A DNA stretch of 64,000 nucleotides from Gnetum montanum (Eukaryota > Streptophyta > Gnetopsida > Gnetales > Gnetaceae): NCBI GenBank assembly GCA_015680685.1, contig MNCI01020816.1:433754-497753 (forward strand). Reading direction: 5' to 3'. Within the stretch, counting starts at the first letter, position 1, and each line of letters opens with the position of its first letter. The position numbers and the translations under genes are program-made. The notes beneath the pieces were generated by a model, which ran no database searches, was not told the DNA's origin, and saw nothing but the letters and a program-made list of their open reading frames with translations. Below, in pieces: positions 11,410-23,493 of this stretch.

Positions 11410-14400
11410 ATGGACGAAGATTTACTTGCACCCCTAGCCCTAACAGGCCCATACGGGGAAACTTTTAGAGATACTAATCTTGCAATGATAGGAACTGATG
11501 CTTCCTCCTGTTACATAACCATAGTAGCCTTGGAAGTATCCCCAGAATGGCCAGAACATTTGACCTGAACCCTAGACTTGGAGGCTGGTGATGTAACTGA
11601 GGATCCTTTCATTGAGGTCTTTGTGGTTACGCACAAAGAATAAAGCAAAACTCTAAAGGTTAGTTCCCTCCTTGACCAACAAATGTAGAGCGATATATCT
11701 CGAGTGCTCCAAGATAATGTTGCTGTGTTCGCATGGTCGTACGAAGACATGCTAGGTTTACATCCGAGGCTAATATAACACAACATAGTTTTAGACCCGC
11801 ATATCAAAGCGGTAAGATAGAAAGCACGGAAGATTAAGCCTGAAATCGTGTTGGTAGTGCGTGATGAAATCACCAAGCTATATCAAGCTGGTTTCATCTG
11901 TGCGGTTGATTATTTGGATTGGGTGTCAAACATTGTTGTTGTTTCTAAGAAAACGGGAGGAATACGCATCTGTATAGGCTTTCACGATTTGAACAAGGCA
12001 ACTATTAAAGACAATTTCCCATTACCAGGTATTGACCAACTTATCGATACAACAGCTAGACATGCATTACTATCCTTCATGGATGGTTTTTTGGGATATA
12101 ATCAAATTTATATCAACCCAGCACATCAACTGACTATAACCTTCATGACCCCCTGGGGAACTTTTTGTTATACCATGATGCCCTTCAGGCTAAGAAACGC
12201 TAGAGCAACTTATCAATGCACCATGACGTATATCTTTAGCGATTACCTCTTAGAGAGATTAAATGACTATGTAGACGACATAGCTGTTAAATCTAAGAAG
12301 TCAAAAGATCACCCAGAGGACCTAGGGGTAATCCTTAAGCGATGTCTTAGGCACGACCTACGACTGAGCCCAAAAAATGTATTTTTGGAGTCAAAATTGG
12401 ATGCATGTTAGGATTTGTAGTATCGGAGGATGGCATACGAGTTGACCCCAACAATGTTAAGGCCATCGTTAACCGAACACCACCTACAAACCTCAAAAAA
12501 CTATGTGGGTTGCAGAGTAGGTTACAATTTATTAGGAGGTTCATCTCGAGGTTAACGGAAAAATTACATCCTATGCAACATTTTCTCAAGAAGGGAGTTA
12601 ACTTTGAATGGACTGAGGACTGCCAACATGCATTTGACAACCTATAGAAAGAGTTGCTACATTTGCCAATGATTTTTCCACTACAAAGGGATCAGCCTTT
12701 CTACATCTACCTAGCAAGTTCAGATGCATCTATAACTGCGTTGTTGTGTCAAAAGAGGGATGACAGGTCAGAAATCTCTATCTATTATCTAAGTCATGCT
12801 CTATTCGCATACGAAACAAGGTACAATGAAGTTGAACGTAATTGTTTGGCGTTGGTGTTTGCACTCAAAAAATGCAGACACTATCTATCCTGCAGCCAAG
12901 TTAACATAATTTGCAAGAACAAACTTCTACTCGTAATCACGAATAATTTATACGAGAGCAGTAGAATAGCCCGCTGGAAAGCCATCACAACAAAATTTAA
13001 CCTGCACTACATTGGCCAATCTTCCACGAAAGGACAAGCGATAACTGACTAGTTTGTAACATCACCTATTAACAATCAAGCCACAATAGAGCTTGAGTTT
13101 CCTGATGAACATGTACATAGTTTAAGCCCTGTGTCAATAGGTCTCGAAGCGACATTATATTTTGATGGAGCTTCGATTACCAGAGGCGGTAGTGCCGCCA
13201 CTGTCATGACGCTTTCCCCTGAGGATGTTTGCCCACTGGCTTACTGCCTGGTGTTTCCTTGTACGAAAAATATGGCAAAGTACGAGGGGCTCCTTAGGGG
13301 ATTATTAGTAGCCAGAGAACTCAACGTCCAACACCTGGCAATCTGAGGCGATTCGATGCTAGTTGTTAATCGAATCATAGAAGTCTACGCCTAGAAAGCT
13401 ATGCATCTGCAGCCCTACTATGATATGGCTAAAGATCTCCTGAAATAATTCACAACGACTGACGTCCGACATGTGCTGCATAGTTATAATACAGTAGCAG
13501 ATGCACTAGCTAAGTTATTTTTAAATGTGCCACCACATTTGTTTGCCACCTTGCCCGCTTTAATGATAGAATGTATAGACCCTATCATCCAAGCAATACA
13601 AATCTCTTCCTTAAGTGTGGGAGGAACGTCAAAATGGTACGAAAACATTAAAACCTACCTTCTGCATGGCGAACCACTGCACGAGTTAACACCTACACAA
13701 CAAGATGTAATCCACAAGCGTGCTAGGCAATACGTCATCATTGGAGACAGTACTCTATGTAGATGCTTTTTTGATGGGGTATTGCTAACCTTCATTAATA
13801 ATGACCAAGCGGAAAGGATAGTTAGTGAAGTCCATGAAGGACTATGTAGAGGACACATAGCGTTGGGAGCCATGGCTGCTAAAATCAGGCATTTAAGGTA
13901 TTACTGGTTGTACATGAAACGAGACTGCCTTACCAAGGTTAAGACATGTGACACATGCCAACATTATGCAAATCTAATACACGTGTCACCAACCGAATTA
14001 CACACTACATAGATCACTTGGCCATTCCAACGATGGGGAGTAGACATCATAGGCCCCATCACGCCTTAATCTTCCGTAGGATATAGCTTCATTATTACTA
14101 CCACTGAATACTTCATGAAGTGGGTTGAGGCTATTCCCCTATGAAAAACTACATCTCAACAGGTTTTCCATTTCATCTTGGATAACATAGTAACCAGGTT
14201 TGGGCTTCCCATGACTATTGTGACTGAAAATGAAAATGGGCCACAATTTAGTAGTACCAAAACCAAATCTTTCTGCAATAACCTTGGTATTAAGCAATCT
14301 TTTTCCTCACCTTATTATCCACAAGAAAATGATCAAGTAGAGGCAACAAACAAGGTGGTCATCAATTTACTAAAAAAGATGCTCAGCAGCAACAAAAAAT

Positions 14401-14900
14401 GATGGCATGAAAAGATCCTCTACGTGCTATGGGCCTATCGTACGATATGTAAAATAGCTACTGGTAGGACTCCCTATAACCTAGTCTACAGATCTAAAGC
14501 AGTGTTGTCCCTTGAATTATAGGTTCCCTCACTACGGATAGTCCTCTTCATGATTATAAATGAGACTCAACACAATGAGTCTAGGATCGTGGATCTAGAC
14601 TTAGTGGAGGAGAAACGCATCTAGACACTCGACAACATTGAAAAATATCAGGACAGGAAACGACAGTAGCATCATCACAACCTGCATCAACGATTGATCA
14701 AGAAAGGAGATTTGGTTCTTAAGGCCGTTCGTGAACCAGTGAGAAAATTATCTACAAGCTTGGAGGGCCCTTTCCTAGTCATCGACGCATACGGCAACAG
14801 AGCATTCAGATTAGTGGACAACAATGACAAAGAACTTCCAAATCCGATGAATCATATGTATCTAAAGCAAATGCCACATCTAGATGACAGCCTTGCTTAA
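11410..14900 (+). pseudogene. pol: pol (RT-RNaseH-aRNaseH-integrase), element 2
   Basis: Starts at ATG 11410, ends at TAA 14898-14900. Reverse transcriptase spans about 11850-12440, with YVDD at 12268-12279. A Ty3-type RNase H follows (12600-13050; YYLSHAL, YNEVERNCLALVFALKK), then an archaeal-type RNase H (13143-13510; LYFDGA, YEGLLRGLLVAREL, ADALAKL), which marks the Tat lineage. Integrase has an HHCC zinc region (13830-13960; CDTCQ) and a core with WGVDIIGP; the usual DNG box reads ENENGPQFSS, so the second catalytic Asp is altered. A C-terminal GPF domain ends the frame (about 14760-14880). Breaks: a one-base loss near 12367 before PKKC, and in-frame stops (for example 12645, 13050, 13344). 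Confidence 0.9.
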
Positions 14901-14914
14901 ATGCAAGGTAATAA

Positions 14915-15310
14915 ACGTCTGCTATGACATAAAATTGGCACTGTAACAAACATCCACTACGACGTAAAATTGGCAGTGTTGTACTTGTCCACTACGATGT
15001 AAAATTAGCATTTCCTACATGCATCCACCATGACGCTAAACTGGAAAAAATTTCAACCATCTACCATGACATAAAACTGGCAAGGTAAGCATCCATCTAC
15101 TGAGATGCTAAAACTAGCATAGACTTGTCCCTAGGTCATGACACAAAACTGACACCCACAACATGGTCTGCTGGGACCATAAACTAGCCCTTCCGCAATC
15201 CGCTACAACGTAAAACTAGCACACTTTAGTCTGCCCTGACTTTAAACCGAGACCATGGTCTGTTGGGACTTAAAACTAGCAACAACGATCTACCAGAACT
15301 TAAAATTGGA
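14915..15310 (+). repeat. Short-motif cluster after integrase, element 2
   Basis: About a dozen degenerate units of roughly 30 bp such as CTACGACGTAAAACTAGCA and TGGGACTTAAAACTAGCA. It starts within 20 bases of the pol stop. Confidence 0.75.
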
Positions 15311-15774
15311 ATTTGCCAATAGATCCAAGAAACAAGCGAGCTTGATCATTCTTACATGACATCCCTACCAGATAGAACGGGTAGGATCTTGGAATAGACA
15401 CAATGCCACTACCCTCTCAGCATCCTACTGATTCCTTGGATATGCCAAAAGACATTCTACTGACCCCTCGGAGATGCCACTAGGACAACCACTTTGTAGC
15501 TACAACTCCCTGGGTCAGCTTCACCACTTAGAGCCCCAAGGAAACTATGGTCACCTAGAACCATGGTCACCTCCAACTGTCACTGCCACTAAACCCTGGC
15601 TTAGAAGATTCATCTGACTAGTTCTTTACACAGTTAGTTGGATAAGATGAATTTGACCATCAACGGAGAATTCTTGAGCTGCGGTGTCAATAAAGGGACT
15701 AGTGCCTCTTGCTACGGTTCCTTCCCCATGGCCGGTGCTCTCCTTTTTGCTTCAGATGACACTTGTTTCAATAG
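15311..15774 (+). other. 3' non-coding remnant, element 2
   Basis: No ORF or RNA gene recognised. The sequence is loosely collinear with 46226-46700 of element 4. The splice acceptor and polypurine tract found in the other elements are absent, consistent with a deletion reaching into the 3' LTR. Confidence 0.5.
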
Positions 15775-16691
15775 CATCCATTACACCACGATACGCTTCC
15801 CAGCATAACATAGCATAGTCACAGGATAGTTTGTTCAGCACAAAAGACAAGGCCAAATGAACTTTTTTCTTGAAGGATGGTTACGCTATACTACGCTTTA
15901 GAACGTAATCCAGCGTGATGCCACAAGCTTCAACTACAGCACATCAAGTGAACGGCATTTTGTGGGCTTAGGACATGCATAATCTAAACTTCATTTTTCT
16001 CCTAACCCTAATCTTATATATACTCTGGTTGACAACAATCGAAGAGAGTGCAATGGTTGGCAATTGTTGGAAATTTTAGCAAAGATTGGCAAGAAAACAA
16101 AAGAGAATCGACAATCGAAGAAAACATCGATGGTGACAGAGAGAAGCCTTTTGGTCAAATATTTGAAGTTATCAAACATCTTGCTTCAAGCTTGACTCCC
16201 TTGTGCCCAGATTGGCTAGTGAACAAGGTAGATTGACTTTTTCTTGTTTCATCTTTGAATAGCTTCTTATTCTTGGCATGCACTTCGTCTAAACCGAAGT
16301 TCGCTTGCAACCATTGTATTCAACATATTTTACATTGATTTACATTCTCCAAATTCAATCCCAAATTTTGGGATCACACATTCTCCAAATTCAAATTTTT
16401 GCATTTTATTTACATTGATTTTATAATTTTTTTGCATTGTTTACATTGTTATCACTACCTTCAAGATCTGATCTTGGAGTAGATCTTGTTTTCCCATCAA
16501 CTGATATTATACCCGCACATTGAAATCATCATCTCATGATCCAATCATTACAAAATTTATTGATTAAGTAATTTCCTGTCTAATTGACAAGACTATTCAG
16601 GGAACCTTGGATTTGTTTTCTCCAGCACGGCCCTCGCACGGATCCGGGGTTGGAACTGTGTACATGGATTTGTTCATTTTCCATTGTTACA
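15775..16691 (+). repeat. 3' LTR of element 2, 5'-truncated
   Basis: Aligns with 1055-1977 of the 5' LTR but lacks the first ~370 bp. Ends CCATTGTTACA next to the target duplication. Confidence 0.85.
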
Positions 16692-16696
16692 AGTGT
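16692..16696. repeat. Target site duplication AGTGT, right copy (element 2)
   Basis: Matches 680-684; the host 56-bp repeat continues from here. Confidence 0.85.
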
Positions 16697-16860
16697 AACC
16701 CTTGACAATTTGAAAAATTTTTCAACTGTCAGTTATGCTTCCCATAGAGTGCAACCCTGAAAAAATTTCAAATTTTTTAAACTATTTGTCATGCTCTTGG
16801 AATTGTACCCTTCGAATGGGAAAGTTTAAAAATTTTCGAACTCATAAAAGTATAACATTA
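16692..16860. repeat. 56-bp tandem repeat, right half
   Basis: Continues the array of 470-684: GTGTAACCCTTGACAATT, then further copies at about 16731 and 16788, increasingly diverged. Confidence 0.75.
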
Positions 16861-17400
16861 GAGCGAAGCACTCCCAAGTGGAAAAATCTAGATGTGACAT
16901 GATCGTGATCCTTACAATCACCCTACCCACTCTATTATGCTCTAGGTTCTCACATCTTGCGGCCTTTCCACATGCCCATGCCTTTTGCGATACCTCATCC
17001 ATGTGTTATTCTCATCCTCAATCCCACATTTGCTATTGTTCCTCCCTCCACTTCCCAGGCTATAGCCATCTCAACCATGACCAAAATAATAATAAAAATC
17101 TATAGAAACCATTTTCCCCGTATCTTGTGTCCTGTGCAATAAATAGAAAACCGTTGTCCCATGACATGTGCGGTATGCAGAAAAACCTCACATGTAGAAA
17201 ATTTGAAAAAAAAAAACACCTAGAAACTCATGAAACTTGTCACTCTCCACAATCACTCCCACCTATTAGTCGTGGCTACCATGGCAGCCACGGTAGTGGA
17301 GGTGTGCCTTGCCCAGGGTAGGCCACCTCTAAAACCCAAAATGCCAAAGTAAACAATGTGAAACAAAAAGGAATTGCAAGGGTGGAGCATAGTGGCTTAC

Positions 17401-17555
17401 TTAGCTAACAACATCTCCCTTCACTCCTCTATGTGTGCCCTAGGAAGGTGCCTCAACGCACATTCTCCCTCATCCACATTGGTGAGGTCGAGGTGTTGGA
17501 ATTCACTATGGTGCATCATGGTCAGTGGTTATGCTCTAGTCTTCTTTGTCTTCAT
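17401..17555 (-). pseudogene. Antisense gene of element 1, exon 1
   Basis: Minus-strand ATG at 17555 begins MKTKKTRA, comparable to MAPKTKGK and MAPKKECK in elements 2 and 4. The exon ends at a donor GTAAGC starting at 17400. Length 155 nt leaves phase 2, as do the exon 1 copies of elements 2 (119 nt), 3 (119 nt) and 4 (122 nt). Two in-frame stops are present. Intron 1 contains the 56-bp repeat, and element 2 sits inside it. Confidence 0.6.
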
Positions 17556-17650
17556 CTTTACGCTCTGACTCTCTCTACTTTGTCTGTGCTACACATGGTG
17601 ACTGCTTGTTTTAACTTTTGAAAATGATAGCTTGACCATGGTGAAAACTC

Positions 17651-17660
17651 CTATTTATAC
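17651..17660 (-). promoter_or_regulatory. TATA box of the antisense gene, element 1
   Basis: GTATAAATAG on the minus strand, 96-105 bp upstream of the antisense ATG (17555). Confidence 0.6.
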
Positions 17661-18097
17661 TTTTCTGGGGTGATGGACACGTCAGCTACTTGGGTACTAT
17701 CCCATGTCCCACACATAACACAGGACAAACATAACACCTAGAGTTAGAAAATTTTTCTAACTTTTTTAATGTTCCTAGACTTAAATTTTTTTTTGCACTT
17801 TTTATAATTACCTAGTAAATGCCTAGTCTAATCCCACATTCAAAACCTTCTCACCCTTGCCTAAATCAATGTGTCTTGCATAATCCATGATCTGCTATGA
17901 GCTTAAATTGATAATCCAATGGCCTACCAAGGACCCAAATTGATTTCCACACTTTCTTATCTAATTCCACAATTGCACAGTTAGGCAAATTTTTTTATAG
18001 CATTACCTTCCTTATTTTATGCATTGTACTTTATTAAGATAAGTGCCACTTGAAATTTTTTTTGGTTGTTTTGCAAGATTTTTAGCAGGATTGCAAC
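17661..18097 (+). promoter_or_regulatory. Spacer with 3' splice site before pol, element 1
   Basis: AT-rich spacer without a gene. It ends in a T-rich tract and GATTTTTAGCAG (AG at 18087-18088), ten bases before the pol ATG at 18098, equivalent to the acceptors of the other elements. Confidence 0.55.
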
Positions 18098-21000
18098 ATG
18101 AGTGCATAGGAGCATCTTCATTTACCCTTGGTCTTGATGGGACCTTGTGGTCATTCCATGTGATGCATAAACATTGAATTCCTAGACTTTGAGCCCACAT
18201 CTTGTGAGACATAATATCCCTAGAGGCATCCCTAGATTGGCTAGACCATTTAGTTAGAGCTCTAGACCTAGAGGTAGGTGACTTAACTAAGGATCCTCTC
18301 ATTGAAGTCTCTATAGTAACATGTAGAGGCAAGGTGAAGATACTAAAACTTAGTTCCTTGTTAGAGCCTCAACTCATACAAAGCATCACTAAAGTCCTCA
18401 ACAATAACGTCAAGGTGTTTGCATGGTCCTATGAGGACATGCTAGGTCTAGAACCTTGCATAATATAATACAACATTATCCTTGATCGTCGTGTAAAACT
18501 AGTTAAGTAGAAAGCCCACAAGGTCAAACTTGAGGTGGCATTGGTGGTTTGTGATGAAATCACCAAGCTTTACAAGGTTGGTTTCATTCAAGCAGTTGAC
18601 TATGTAGATTGGGTTTCCAACATCGTAGTTGTCCCTATGAAAAATGGAAGTATATGCATTTTCATAGACTTCTAGGATTTGAATAAGGCAACCATCAAAG
18701 ATGATTTTCCATTACCTAGTATTGACGAGCTCATTGATACTATAGCTAGTCATGCCTTGTTATCTTTCATGGATAGGTTCTCGGGGTACAACCAAATTTA
18801 GATCAATCTAAAGCACTAGTTCAACACAACTTTCATGACCCCTTGGGGTATGTTTTGCTATACAATGATGCCCTTTAGAATAAAGAATGCGGGAGCAACC
18901 TACCAACATGAAATACATATATCTTTAGTGATTATCTACTAGATTTGCTTAATGACTATTTCGACGACATAGTAGTTAAGTCCAAGGCAGCTCACAATCA
19001 CGTAGATGACTTAGACCATGTCCTCAAACGTTACCTTAGACATGACCTTAGGCTAAAACCCAAGAAGTGTGTCTTCGGCATCAAGATCGATCACATGTTG
19101 GACTTTGTAGTATTAGAGGCAGGTGTATGTTTAGACCTCGATAAGATCAAGGCCATCACCAACTTAGCACTATAAAGAAACCTTAAGGAGCTATGCTGGC
19201 TACAAGGTAGATTGCAATTTATTCGTAGGTTTATCGCAATGTTGACTGATAAGTTGTAGCCAATGCAACATCTACTCAAAAAGGAGGTCCACTTTGAGTG
19301 GACAGCTCAATGCCAAGAGGCATTTAACAACCTCAAAAAGGAGCTAGCTTAACTTCCAATAGTCTATCCTCTACAAGGAGATAAGCCATTTTAAATTTAC
19401 CTTGCAACCTCAGATATGTCCATCACTTCTCTGCTTTGCCAAAAGCAAGACAATGGCTGAGAGATCCTTGTTTACTACCTAAGCCATGTGCTAGCGGCCC
19501 ATGAAGTAAAATGTAATGATGTTGAGAAGAACTACCTCACCTTAGTATTTGTGATTAAGAAATGGAGACATTATCTTTTTTGCAGTTAGGTTAACATCAT
19601 TTGCTAAAGCAATGTACTTTTGGAAACTAACATAAACATCTACAAAAGTAGTCAAATTACACAGTGGAAAGCAATAACCACGGAGTTCAACCTACACTAC
19701 ATAACCCAAGCAACCACAAAAGGTCATCCACAAAAGGTCAAGCAATAGCCACATAACTTACAACTTTGCCAATAGATAATCAAGCGACAATAGATCTAGA
19801 ATTTTTGGATAAGCATATTAATAGCATAAGCCAAGTGCCTACAAATTTTGAAGCAGGTTTACACTTCAATGGTGCTTCAACCTCACAAGGAGGTAGTGCT
19901 ACTACCATCATCACATTTCCCTCCAACAAGATTTAACCCTTCACGTCTCACTTTGGATTCCCTTGCACTAATAATGTAGCACAATATGAAGGTCTCTTTA
20001 GAGGTGTCTTAGTAGTCCATGATCTAGGAATCCAAAACATAGTAATTCGAGGTGATTTGTAGTTAGTTGTTAACCAAATTATAGATGTTTATGCTTGTAA
20101 GGCACAACATTTACAACCTTACTATGACTTTTGAAAACACTTGCTTGAGTAGTTTGCAACCATAGATATCCAACATATTCCTTGTAATGAAATGCCATTG
20201 TTGATGTATTAGCCACCTTAGCCTTAAGCATAGTGACCAACATGTTTTTTGCCTTACCCACTTCAATAATGGATTACACTAAACCTATTACTCAAATAAC
20301 AAGCATTGCATCCATGGCCACGACAAGCATAGCTCATGTCCAGGAGTGGCACGATGATATTAAGATGTACCTCTAATAGGGTGAGCCTCCGCAACACCTA
20401 ACCACTACCCAAAATGATGTAGTGTGAAAATGATTACGGTAGTATGTCCTTGTAGGTGATAGCACTTTATGTCACAAATTCTATGACTAAATACTACTAA
20501 CTTGTTGTAGTTGTAGTGATGCACAAATGATTGTTGATCAAGTCCACAAGGGATTGTGTGAAGGCCACATAACACCTTGGGCAATGGTAGCAAAAATCAA
20601 ATGCTTAGGCTACTATTGGCCTTACATGGAGAATGACTACATTTCCAAGGTTAGGACGTGTGATGTGTGTTAGCGACATGGAAACTTTATGCACATGTCA
20701 TCCACTAAATTGCATACTACATAGATCACATGGCCGTTCCAATGTTGGGGGTTGGACATCATAGGACCTATCATGCCTAAGTTCTCTATAGAACATAAAT
20801 TCATCATAACTGTAATCAAATAATTTACCAAGTAGGTTGAAGCCATTCCCCTTAGGAAGATAATGTCACAATAGTTTTATAAATTTATTCTTGACAACAT
20901 AGTGACCTGATTTGGTCTACCCATGACTATAGTCATGAACAACATGCCATAATTTTGGAGTATAAAAACCAAAGCCTTATGTAAACACCTTGGCATCAAA

Positions 21001-21581
21001 AATTCCTTTTCATTACCATACTACTCATACGTGAATGGCCAAGTGAAGGCTATAAAAAAATTCATTGTCAACTTTCTAAACAAGATGCTTAGTAACAACA
21101 AACGATGATGGCATGGACAGTTTGTCTACATGCTATGGGCCTACTGCACAACATGCAGAACAACAACTAGTAAGATGCTATATAGCCTTGTGTATGGATC
21201 TGAAGTAATGTTGCCTCTTGAATTGTAGGTTCCATTACTCCATATGATCCTCTTGAGCTTCATTGATGAGCTTTAGAATGACTAGTTGAGAACCATCGAC
21301 CTTGACTTTATAGAGGAGTAGCACATGTAAACACTTGATCACATCAAGTGGTACCATAAAATGCAATAGCAAAAACATCACCATAATAAGCATCAATGCC
21401 CAATCAAGAAAGGGGATATAGTCCTTAAGGTCATTCATGAACCCATGAACAAATTCTTAGCCAATTGGGAAGGACCTTTCTTGGTCATAAAGGCGTATGA
21501 CAATGGATCATTCAGGCTTGTTGATCTAGATGATAATGGGACCTAATCAACCATTTGTACCTCAAACCCTATTATGACTGA
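18098..21581 (+). pseudogene. pol: pol, element 1 (heavily degenerate)
   Basis: Collinear with pol of element 2. RT has DLNKATIKDDFPLP and YFDD at 18957-18968 in place of YVDD. The Ty3 RNase H is about 19290-19700, and the archaeal-type RNase H about 19855-20230 (AQYEGLFRGVLV, LVVNQI). Integrase is about 20400-21500 with WGLDIIGPIMP and a lost DNG box (MNNMP), and the C-terminal GPF region ends NHLYLKPYYD at 21581. There are tens of TAG/TAA/TGA stops, many at positions where the other copies have CAG, CAA or TGG, as expected from deamination of methylated cytosines. Confidence 0.85.
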
Positions 21582-21604
21582 CATGTAGCATCGACATAGC
21601 AAGC

Positions 21605-21920
21605 TAAGCACACATGTGCTATGATGTTAAACTAGCAAAAAACATCCACTAAGATGTTAAATTAGCATAGATAATCTATTACGACATTAAACTGGCACAA
21701 AATGTCCTTGGGCTATGACATTAAACTAGGACCCATAGCATCGTCCAATATAATCTTAAACTAGAAATCCATTGTCCGTTACAAGGTTAAACTAGCAGAA
21801 AACAGTCTACTAGGACTATAAACTAGCACATCATGGTCTGCCAAGACCTTAAATTAGGCTCACGGTCTATTAGGACCTTAAACTAACATAGCATTCCATC
21901 TACCAAGACCATAAACTAGG
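21605..21920 (+). repeat. Short-motif cluster after integrase, element 1
   Basis: About ten units such as CTACTAGGACTATAAACTAGCA and AAGACCTTAAATTAG, directly after the pol stop. Confidence 0.7.
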
Positions 21921-23480
21921 TTTGTACTCTAGCACCCATAGTTCAACACACATAGTTCTATGGACAAGCGAGTGTTAATACTTCAAATACTTCATCACCT
22001 ATGCACACCTCTGAAGTAAGGTGGGGTGGGGTGTTGTAGTTTTAAAATGAAGTTCACATTTTCAAGAAAAAGACCTTTCGAACATTTGCAGCATCATTGC
22101 CCTTGACATCTTGCTAATCCTCTAGAGATCCCTTTAGGCATCTTGTTGATTCTCTAGAGATGCGTTAGGGCATCTTGCTAACCTTTTAGAGCTACCACCA
22201 CCATCTCCAATTATCTTGGTTAGAGCTCTCATTGTTAGCATCACTCATTGGAAAACTAGTGGTATTGTGGTCCAGCCACAGCACAGCCATCCTCTAGCCC
22301 TCACCATTGCCTAAGCTTGGAAGAGCATGCACCAACGTGGCTCCTCACTATGTTTTTGGGTTTCCTAGCTCTTGTCCTTAGTGAGGAATCCCAAGAACCT
22401 ACATTATCAATGCCTTTAACCATTTGGATGCTCACTTCTGGTGTGATTGCTTGAGCTTTTACAACTTGTCGCCATTGTCACCTACATTGGCCTTCCTACT
22501 TTGGACACTACATGCACCTACAATTGAAATAGCACTCGTGGCCCTTGTAGTGCCCTTGCAAATGGGAATTCACTCTCATCTCACATGGTGTTGTTGTTTT
22601 TCTTGTTTTCTCTATGTTACGTTTGTAGGATGAAGCCTCAATGACATTAGTTTAGAGATGTGTTTCACCATGGTGGCAAGTCACCACACTACTCTGATGT
22701 GTCCACTTTGGCTCGCCAAGCTACCCAAAAGTGCACATCCATATTACCTCATTCTAGCCTATTCACATTTACCCCTTTACCTTACATTTTGCCACATTTC
22801 CTGCAGGTTTCTTTGATGCACATGACACCCTTCTTTTAGTCAACTGTAGAACCCATGATGAATGTAATGAAAATCATTCCATGGGAAGCCTTTGTGGGTT
22901 GGTCAAAGCCCAAGCAGATGTAATGCAACTCATCCCAAGAAGGAAACACCTATCCTACAGATGCAATATGGTTGCCCCTAAATAAATTTTGGTAAGCAGC
23001 ACGTAGTCCACATAGAAATAAACATCTCCTAGTTCCAAAAAAAAGGAGGGAAGAAAAAGAGAAAAAAAAAAGAGGACAAAGCAAGTGTCTAAGTAAAAAT
23101 AGTGAAGTTTCCATTTAGTAATTGGTCCATCCTCGGATTGACCATCTCACAAGAATTTTGATGAAAGGTCAAAATCTTAGGGGTAAGCCATAGCCATATG
23201 CTAAATCCCTCACAAAAACCCCAAGGAGAGATCACGATTTGGCGACAAGCCATCATGGTGCTTCATCATACAGCCACATGCACAATAAGCATCCTTGCCA
23301 CTTTATATCCCTTGGTCCATTTGTTTAACCTACTCCTTGCCATACTTTATTCCCTTAACACTCTTGAGCACAATGAGGTGTTGTCTAATTGGGAATTGAT
23401 GAGCACTGTTGGTGTTGTTTTTGCCATGGTGTTTTGTATTGTTTGTTGACATCTCTCGGGCCACTCCTCTAGACATCAAC
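21921..23480 (+). other. 3' non-coding region of element 1
   Basis: No conserved protein seen; the short ORFs at 22424-22633 and 23198-23449 have no counterpart in frame in the other elements. A strong pyrimidine tract ends TTACGTTTGTAG (AG at 22627-22628) followed by GATGAAGCC, and is conserved in elements 3 and 4. Confidence 0.5.
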
Positions 23481-23493
23481 AAAGAGGGACCAA
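23481..23493 (+). other. Polypurine tract before the LTR
   Basis: AAAGAGGGACCAA directly precedes LTR start TGAAACACC; the same arrangement occurs at 47597-47611 and 61954-61968. It primes plus-strand DNA synthesis in this class. Confidence 0.75.

Larger units (their letters stand above)
685..16691 (+). mobile_element. Element 2: nested Ty3/gypsy (Tat-type) retrotransposon, nearly complete
   Basis: Bounded by LTRs (TG...CA) and a perfect 5-bp target duplication AGTGT. Internal order: gag-pro (2232-6000), short-motif cluster, antisense gene (10847-6353, minus), splice acceptor (11396-11397), pol (11410-14900), second motif cluster, truncated 3' LTR. It is the best-preserved copy in the window: YVDD is intact, pol has one clear frameshift plus scattered stops, and CpG is less depleted than in elements 1 and 3. 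About 370 bp of the 3' LTR start and the polypurine tract are missing, so it could not complete a normal replication cycle. Confidence 0.9.

Noticed and set aside
11511-11876. Minus-strand ORF of 121 codons opposite the start of pol
   Set aside because: Shadow of the pol frame; similar shadows at 12347-12640, 34306-34710 and 41391-41654.
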